Notes under the pieces: model-generated
Seen by the model: only the letters and a program-made list of their open reading frames with translations
The model's database searches: none
What the model was told of the DNA's origin: nothing
From: Symbiodinium natans
Taxonomy: Eukaryota; Sar; Dinophyceae; Suessiales; Symbiodiniaceae
Length of the DNA: 64,000 bases
Direction of reading: 5' to 3'
Assembly (NCBI GenBank): GCA_905221605.1
Contig: CAJNDS010001891.1
Location: 1 to 64,000 of the forward strand
In this document: positions 60,106 through 64,000 of the stretch, piece by piece
Position numbering within the stretch: the stretch's first letter is position 1
How the letters are laid out: each line of letters begins with the position of its first letter
Made by a program: the position numbers and the translations under genes

Positions 60106-60207
60106 ATCTAAAAAATGGATCCCCTTAAGGGTTCTTGAGAATGACCCACTAGTAGTATAGGGCACTGTTTGGGGGTTCTATTTTTTGGATCCTCCCAGGG
60201 GTCTGGG
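60106..60207. mobile_element. TIR element (family T), single copy here
   Basis: CCCCTGCAAGGATCTAAAAA pairs with TTTTTTGGATCCTCCCAGGGG; interior TTAAGGGTTCTTGAG. Confidence 0.65.
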
Positions 60208-60227
60208 TAGGGTTTAGGGTTTGGGGT

Positions 60228-62947
60228 TTAGGGTTGACCAAAACTACTACTGCAAGCTGTCTCTAAGCCCCGTGCCAGTCTTCCAAGGCGGCGAAGAAGA
60301 AAGTGATCTGCTGCCTTGGGCTTGTTTAGCTTCTGTTGGGTTTCGGGTTTAGGGTTTAGGGTTTCGGGTTTAGGTTCTAGCGTGCCTCGCTTTCCGTAGA
60401 CTGCAGAAATCAACCCCCGGAAGCCCCTAGCCCTAAACCCTGCTGTTTGCTGAAGAACCCCGAAATAATCCCTGATCACCCTGGTAAAGGAAAAAACTGT
60501 GTCTTTGGGTGGCTCTTAACCAAATAGTAGTACCTGCAAACCTTCAAACTCTGAAGAAAGGTCGCTCGAGGTCCGACATCTCGTGCATGGGCTTGTCAAA
60601 GAACCCAAGATCCGCCTGTGTGTTGGCTGGATGCGGTTTAGGGTTTAGGGTTCAGGGTTTAGGGTTTGGGGTTTAGGGTTTAGGGTTTGGGGTTTAGGGT
60701 TTGGGGTTTAGCCCCGCGGTTCTGCTTACCTAATGTTTGCGAGGCAGTATGCCCCATACTCAGGGGTCGGCTAAACCAACGAGTAAGCCCGACACCTGCC
60801 ACCCTTGACCCTAGTTTGGGGCAGTTTGGGGGTTGCATGTACAGGTACAAGTGCTCAAAAAACGGTGTTTGGGGTTTAGGGTTTAGGGTTTAGGGTTTAA
60901 GGTTCAGGCACTCAAAGTAAGCCGTCACAATAAGGCAAGCAGAGGTACTTTTCTGTGTACTCTCATTTTGGCAGCTTAGTGTAACCCTAAACCCTAAACC
61001 CTAAACCCTAAGCCCTAAGCCCTAAACCCTAAGCCCTAAGCCCTAAGCCCGAAAGAAGCTGAACCCTAAATCCTAAACTCCCTAAACCAAAAACCTGAAG
61101 ACCCTGAACCCACAACTCAGCACGGAGTCGCAGCCTGTGGTAGCTGCGCAGCTGCTGCAGCGGATGCCTTTAAGGGCGTAGGGCTTTGTGGGGTTTAAGG
61201 TTGAGGGTTTAGGGTTTTAGGGCTTAGGGGTTTTGGGGGTTTGGTGTGTTTTGGTTTTTGTTGGGTTTTTTGGGGCTTTGGGGTTTAGAGCACTAAAGGC
61301 TTAGGGCTTACGGGTTGGAGCCCGATTACCCTATGCCCTAAACCCTTAACATCGTATTGGAACCCGACATGTGCTTGATTCCTAACTAGGGGGTATCCTT
61401 ACTCATGAATTGCGGCACGTTCCCAAATCAACACATAGGATTCTAGACTCGACACTCCAAACGCCAAGCACGATGTCAAAAGAAAAAAGCGAAACCCTAA
61501 CCCCCAAACCCTGAGCCCCGAAACCCTAAACCCCAAACCACCGGCCTCTTTCGTGACTCTCCTCCGCGGGACCTGGCATGCCAAGAATCGTTGGCTGAGA
61601 AGTTTAGGGTTTCGGGTTTAGGGTTTCGGGGTTTAGGGTTTAGAGTTTCGGGCTTAGGCTTACCCCTGAACCACCCTGAACCCTATATATACCCAATCCC
61701 TTGTCACCTTAGCCTCGACCCTAAACGGTTTAGGGTTGAGGACACCAAACCCAAACCCTAAATCTAAGCTGAGGGGCTTAGGGTCTAGGGGTTTTGGGTT
61801 TAAGGGTTTAGGGGTTTAAGGGTTTAGGGTTCAGGGGCTTGAGGTTTATGAAGGTTGAAGTAAACCCGAACTTGGTGAGCTGGAAATGGTGGTTTAATGA
61901 AGCATCTTGGATGAGCCCCCTTGAAGGAGGGTGAACCCAAAACCCTGTCGCATGACATGTCCAAAACTAAATGGGTTGAGGGTGTAGGGTAGAGGGGTTT
62001 AGGGCTTGGGTTTGAGGTTAAGCCCTGCACCGCGGGGTCAGCATCAAACCTCCCTCCGCTCGCTGGTGCCTGCTGCTCCGCCACCAAAAGCTCCTCCACA
62101 TGTTGTTCGACATGTTACGGCTCCAGGTTTAGGGTTTAGGGTTTAGGGCTTCAGGTTTCATCTAAGGGTAGATACATGGTCCCTTAGTATGGGCCCTTCA
62201 CTGGAACACTCTCTAAAACCCAAGGGCCCATACTTCAGAACCTAGACCCGGGTCCTAGTAGCCCTAAACCCTAAACCCTTTAAGGAGGGTAAGGGACCAT
62301 ATTAACGGACCGTGTGACTACTTTGACAGTTCAGGACCTCATGAGCTGGTTGGCTTATGGATTCCCAGGGCTGCAGGGATTTTAGGGTTTAGGGTTTCGT
62401 GTTTAGGGTTGCGCTGACGCTTTGGCAACTTATGCCCGAGCGCGCTCCTCGCTCGGTAGAGCTACGAGTGAGTTTACCTCAAACCCTAAACCTAACCCCC
62501 AAACCCTGAGCCCTAAACCCTGCACTGATCCGAAATCTTACCTCTGGAGTAGACCCAGGAACAAAAGTATATACGTTTTAGGTATAAGTAGCTATAATGG
62601 GAACCCAAAACCAAAAAAAACATTAAAGTGTAGTACTCCAAAGCCCAGGAAACATCCCGCTTCAAAGTTCTGGTTGGCCAAGGATGCACAGAGATGGGCG
62701 AGAAGGGGCTTAGGGGGTGGGGAAGAACAGCTTGAGCTGTGGACGTCCCCAGGACTCCAATATTCCTTAATTTCCATAAACCGTATAAGGAACTCCAAAC
62801 TATAAAGCAAGGAATGTTCCCCAATTAAGGGGGCATTGGAGTAGGCGAAGAACAGCCTTCGCACACCTGAAACAGTGAAGAGGTGTTTTTGCCTCGCGAA
62901 CTTCGTCTAGCAAGGTGGCGATAGTTGAGTAGCAGCATCACTGGCAT
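60228..62947 (-). CDS. Minus-strand many-exon gene, unknown function
   Basis: Proposed start ATG at 62947: MPVMLLLNYRHLARRSSRGK ... then VCEGCSS. Later exons: SSCSSPPPKPLLAHLCASLA (62,645-62,748), KLTRSSTERGARSGISCQSV (62,410-62,478), PWESISQPAHE (62,340-62,380), VEELLVAEQQAPASGGRFDA (62,025-62,110), VLDMSCDRVLGSPSFKGAHP ... (61,855-61,965), FSANDSWHARSRGGESRKRP (61,552-61,600), LLTSCLAFGVSSLESYVLIW (61,399-61,478), a block at 61,115-61,162, NESTQKSTSACLIVTAYFEC (60,908-60,975), FFEHLYLYMQPPNCPKLGSR ... ASQTLGKQNRG (60,712-60,868), HPANTQADLGFFDKPMHEMS (60,548-60,632), IRDYFGVLQQT (60,440-60,478), LISAVYGKRGT (60,370-60,410) and KPKAADHFLLRRLGRLARGL (60,245-60,335), whose frame ends at TAA in a telomeric unit. 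Unit boundaries are uncertain. Confidence 0.45.
62173..62325. mobile_element. Family N element with a K-type fragment and telomeric units
   Basis: GGTCCCTTAGTATGGGCCC ... ACTTCAGAACC, then CTAGACCCGGGTCCTAG and two CCCTAAA units, then CTTTAAGGAGGGTAAGGGAC. The 57,563 copy reads straight through CAGAACCCTTTAAAGG. Confidence 0.75.
62533..62643. mobile_element. Family P element
   Basis: CCTCTGGAGTAGACCCAGGA ... GTAGTACTCCAAAGCCCAG; it abuts the minus-strand exon ..CASLANQNFEAGCF. Confidence 0.85.
62752..62838. mobile_element. Family G element; intron
   Basis: GGACTCCAATATTCCTTAAT ... GGAATGTTCCCCAATTAAGG ... CATTGGAGTA. Lies between two minus-strand exons of the 60.2-62.9 kb gene. Confidence 0.75.
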
Positions 62948-62985
62948 CCTAAAACCCTAGACCCTGGACCCTAGACCCTAAACCG

Positions 62986-63101
62986 TTCGTATAAGGGGGA
63001 GCATCCCAAATTCTAGATGTATGCTGAGGCAATTGCCAAAGCTGGTTGCGTAGCTATAATCTCTAGTAAGGTCTGTTAGCACCAGGGGGAACATCCCAAC
63101 A
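62986..63101. mobile_element. Family H element
   Basis: TTCGTATAAGGGGGAGCATC ... CTATAATCTCTAGTAAGGTC ... GGGGGAACATCCCAA; arms rearranged. Confidence 0.6.
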
Positions 63102-63104
63102 AGG

Positions 63105-63210
63105 ATATTTCTAGAATACAATTTGCTCAGGAACCCCCAAAAAACTAACGATAATGGTCCCTACATTGCCCTTATAGGAAAGAATCTATTTAGCAGATAG
63201 TAGTAGAAAC
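63105..63210. mobile_element. Family L element
   Basis: AATTTGCTCAGGAACCCCCA ... TTAGCAGATAGTAGTAG. Confidence 0.65.
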
Positions 63211-63214
63211 CAGG

Positions 63215-63450
63215 GTCAATGTATGCAGGACAGGACCTGTGATGCATGTTGCACACGTTGAAGCTTGAGGGTTCTCCTGTGCTGTCCCTAAACCCTAAAC
63301 CCTAAACCCCAAACCCAAAACCCTAAACCCTAAACCCTAAACCCTAACCCCCAAACTCCTTTGCTGTCTCTGCGGAGTCATAGATCTGCCGCAGCTCGTC
63401 GTACGACCTGGCTGAGCAGACAGGACGTGTACCTTCTACCAGGAAGGCAG
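63215..63450 (-). CDS. Exons of a further minus-strand gene
   Basis: Two codon-biased minus-strand blocks: RSYDELRQIYDSAETAKE (63,355-63,412) and STGEPSSFNVCNMHHRSCPA (63,215-63,285), separated by a CCCTAAA array. They may be 5' exons of the 60.2-62.9 kb gene or the 3' part of a gene reaching past the window. Confidence 0.4.
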
Positions 63451-63451
63451 T

Positions 63452-63552
63452 ACTATGCTCCCCTTAGAACCTTTATAAATCATATCTTTAATACCCTCTT
63501 GGGTTTTTATACAAACAGAAGTAAAAAAAGTCCCAAGGGGGATATAGAGTAG
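63452..63552. mobile_element. Family I element, intact reference copy
   Basis: CTATGCTCCCCTTAGAACCT ... ACCCTCTTGGGTTTTTATAC ... GTCCCAAGGGGGATATAG. Confidence 0.85.
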
Positions 63553-63589
63553 TGCTCGCACGGCTGAAGAACAAGAGCAAGAGCAGATT

Positions 63590-63775
63590 TTACTCTGACA
63601 ATCATACCAGACCGTGGCAGTTATAACAACAGTCATAACGACAATGACGATGACGATAGCAATGCCAGCAGCAACATCACTGGCAATAACAACAAAAAGC
63701 AATAGCAATGGATAACGGCAACGAAATCAAAAGCAAAACCAACATTTAATGACAACCCCAATCACAATAACAATA
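63590..63775 (+). repeat. Degenerate CAA/ACG/ACA repeat region
   Basis: CAATAACAAC- and GACGATGAC-type units. The hydrophobic minus-strand ORF (MLLLFVVIASDVAAGIAIVI) follows the repeat and is not trusted. Confidence 0.8.
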
Positions 63776-63779
63776 AATA

Positions 63780-63885
63780 CTTGGCAGCCCAGTAATATAA
63801 TGCACCCTTTGTTGGGGGTTGGTTACTTGTATAAGGGAACCCAGAACCTGAAAAAAAGGTAAAGGGAACCGCTGGGCTACCCAAG
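63780..63885. mobile_element. Family A element, perfect 4-bp duplication, near-perfect ends
   Basis: AATA at 63,776-63,779 and 63,886-63,889 flank CTTGGCAGCCCAG ... CTGGGCTACCCAAG. Best copy for defining the family. Confidence 0.95.
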
Positions 63886-64000
63886 AATAGCATGTAGCAA
63901 GCCGTCAAACTACTCTTAGGGTAGTTGCATGGGCCCTAGTATGGGCCCTCGGGAGCCCTTGTCTACCCCGTATATACCCTAGAAAACTTAACGGCCCATA

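Noticed and set aside
1-64000. Dinoflagellate spliced-leader relic at gene starts
   Set aside because: I looked by eye for the conserved 22-nt leader core (CCATTTTGGCTCAAG) near proposed starts and saw none; a string search would settle it.

Overview
The window is nuclear DNA of a eukaryote, most likely a dinoflagellate close to Suessiales/Symbiodiniaceae. The reasons are: coding exons broken by many short introns; donors that are GT, GC or GA with AG|G acceptors; the TTTAGGG telomere motif; a ubiquitin-like plus RCC1-type repeat protein of a kind abundant in Symbiodinium; and dense introner-like elements. No prokaryotic gene, operon, CRISPR array, rRNA or convincing tRNA was seen. All gene models were spliced by hand; most long ORFs in the sequence are microsatellite or satellite artefacts, and the real genes lie in short exons.

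Layout. A minus-strand gene starts at 123 and runs off the left edge. A 24-exon minus-strand gene (387-9110) encodes a secreted ABC-type betaine-binding-like domain, a cysteine-rich stretch and a multi-pass membrane region; its exons sum to 3,567 nt, an exact multiple of three. A second unidentified minus gene covers about 9.6-15.4 kb. A membrane-anchored SAM-methyltransferase-like gene covers 16.85-18.05 kb. From 18.2 to 26.2 kb come small plus-strand genes, one with an N-myristoylation-type start. From 26.8 to 36.6 kb small genes alternate in strand. From 36.8 to 41.1 kb there are two minus genes. An RCC1-like gene (41,273-51,378, minus) is split by an apparent 8.46-kb intron filled with two satellites, a GC-rich repeat, long pyrimidine microsatellites and an antisense plus-strand gene. 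From 52.5 kb to the right edge nearly every exon is on the minus strand.

Between exons there are two kinds of sequence. One is a set of at least a dozen short (about 85-190 bp) terminal-inverted-repeat families that act as introns. In several copies a 4-bp target duplication is visible; where it starts with G it supplies the donor, and the element end supplies the AG acceptor. The other is roughly a hundred interstitial (TTTAGGG)n/(CCCTAAA)n arrays in both orientations, many lying inside those same intron elements. Intact and telomere-interrupted copies of one family can be compared in this window, and two arrays are flanked by 19-36 bp duplications of neighbouring sequence. This coupling of intron-making transposons and telomeric-repeat insertion is the most unusual feature of the region.

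Limits: strand and exon edges of many small genes are judged from open frame, G/C-rich third codon positions and splice motifs only; several exons read plausibly on both strands; no homology search was possible.
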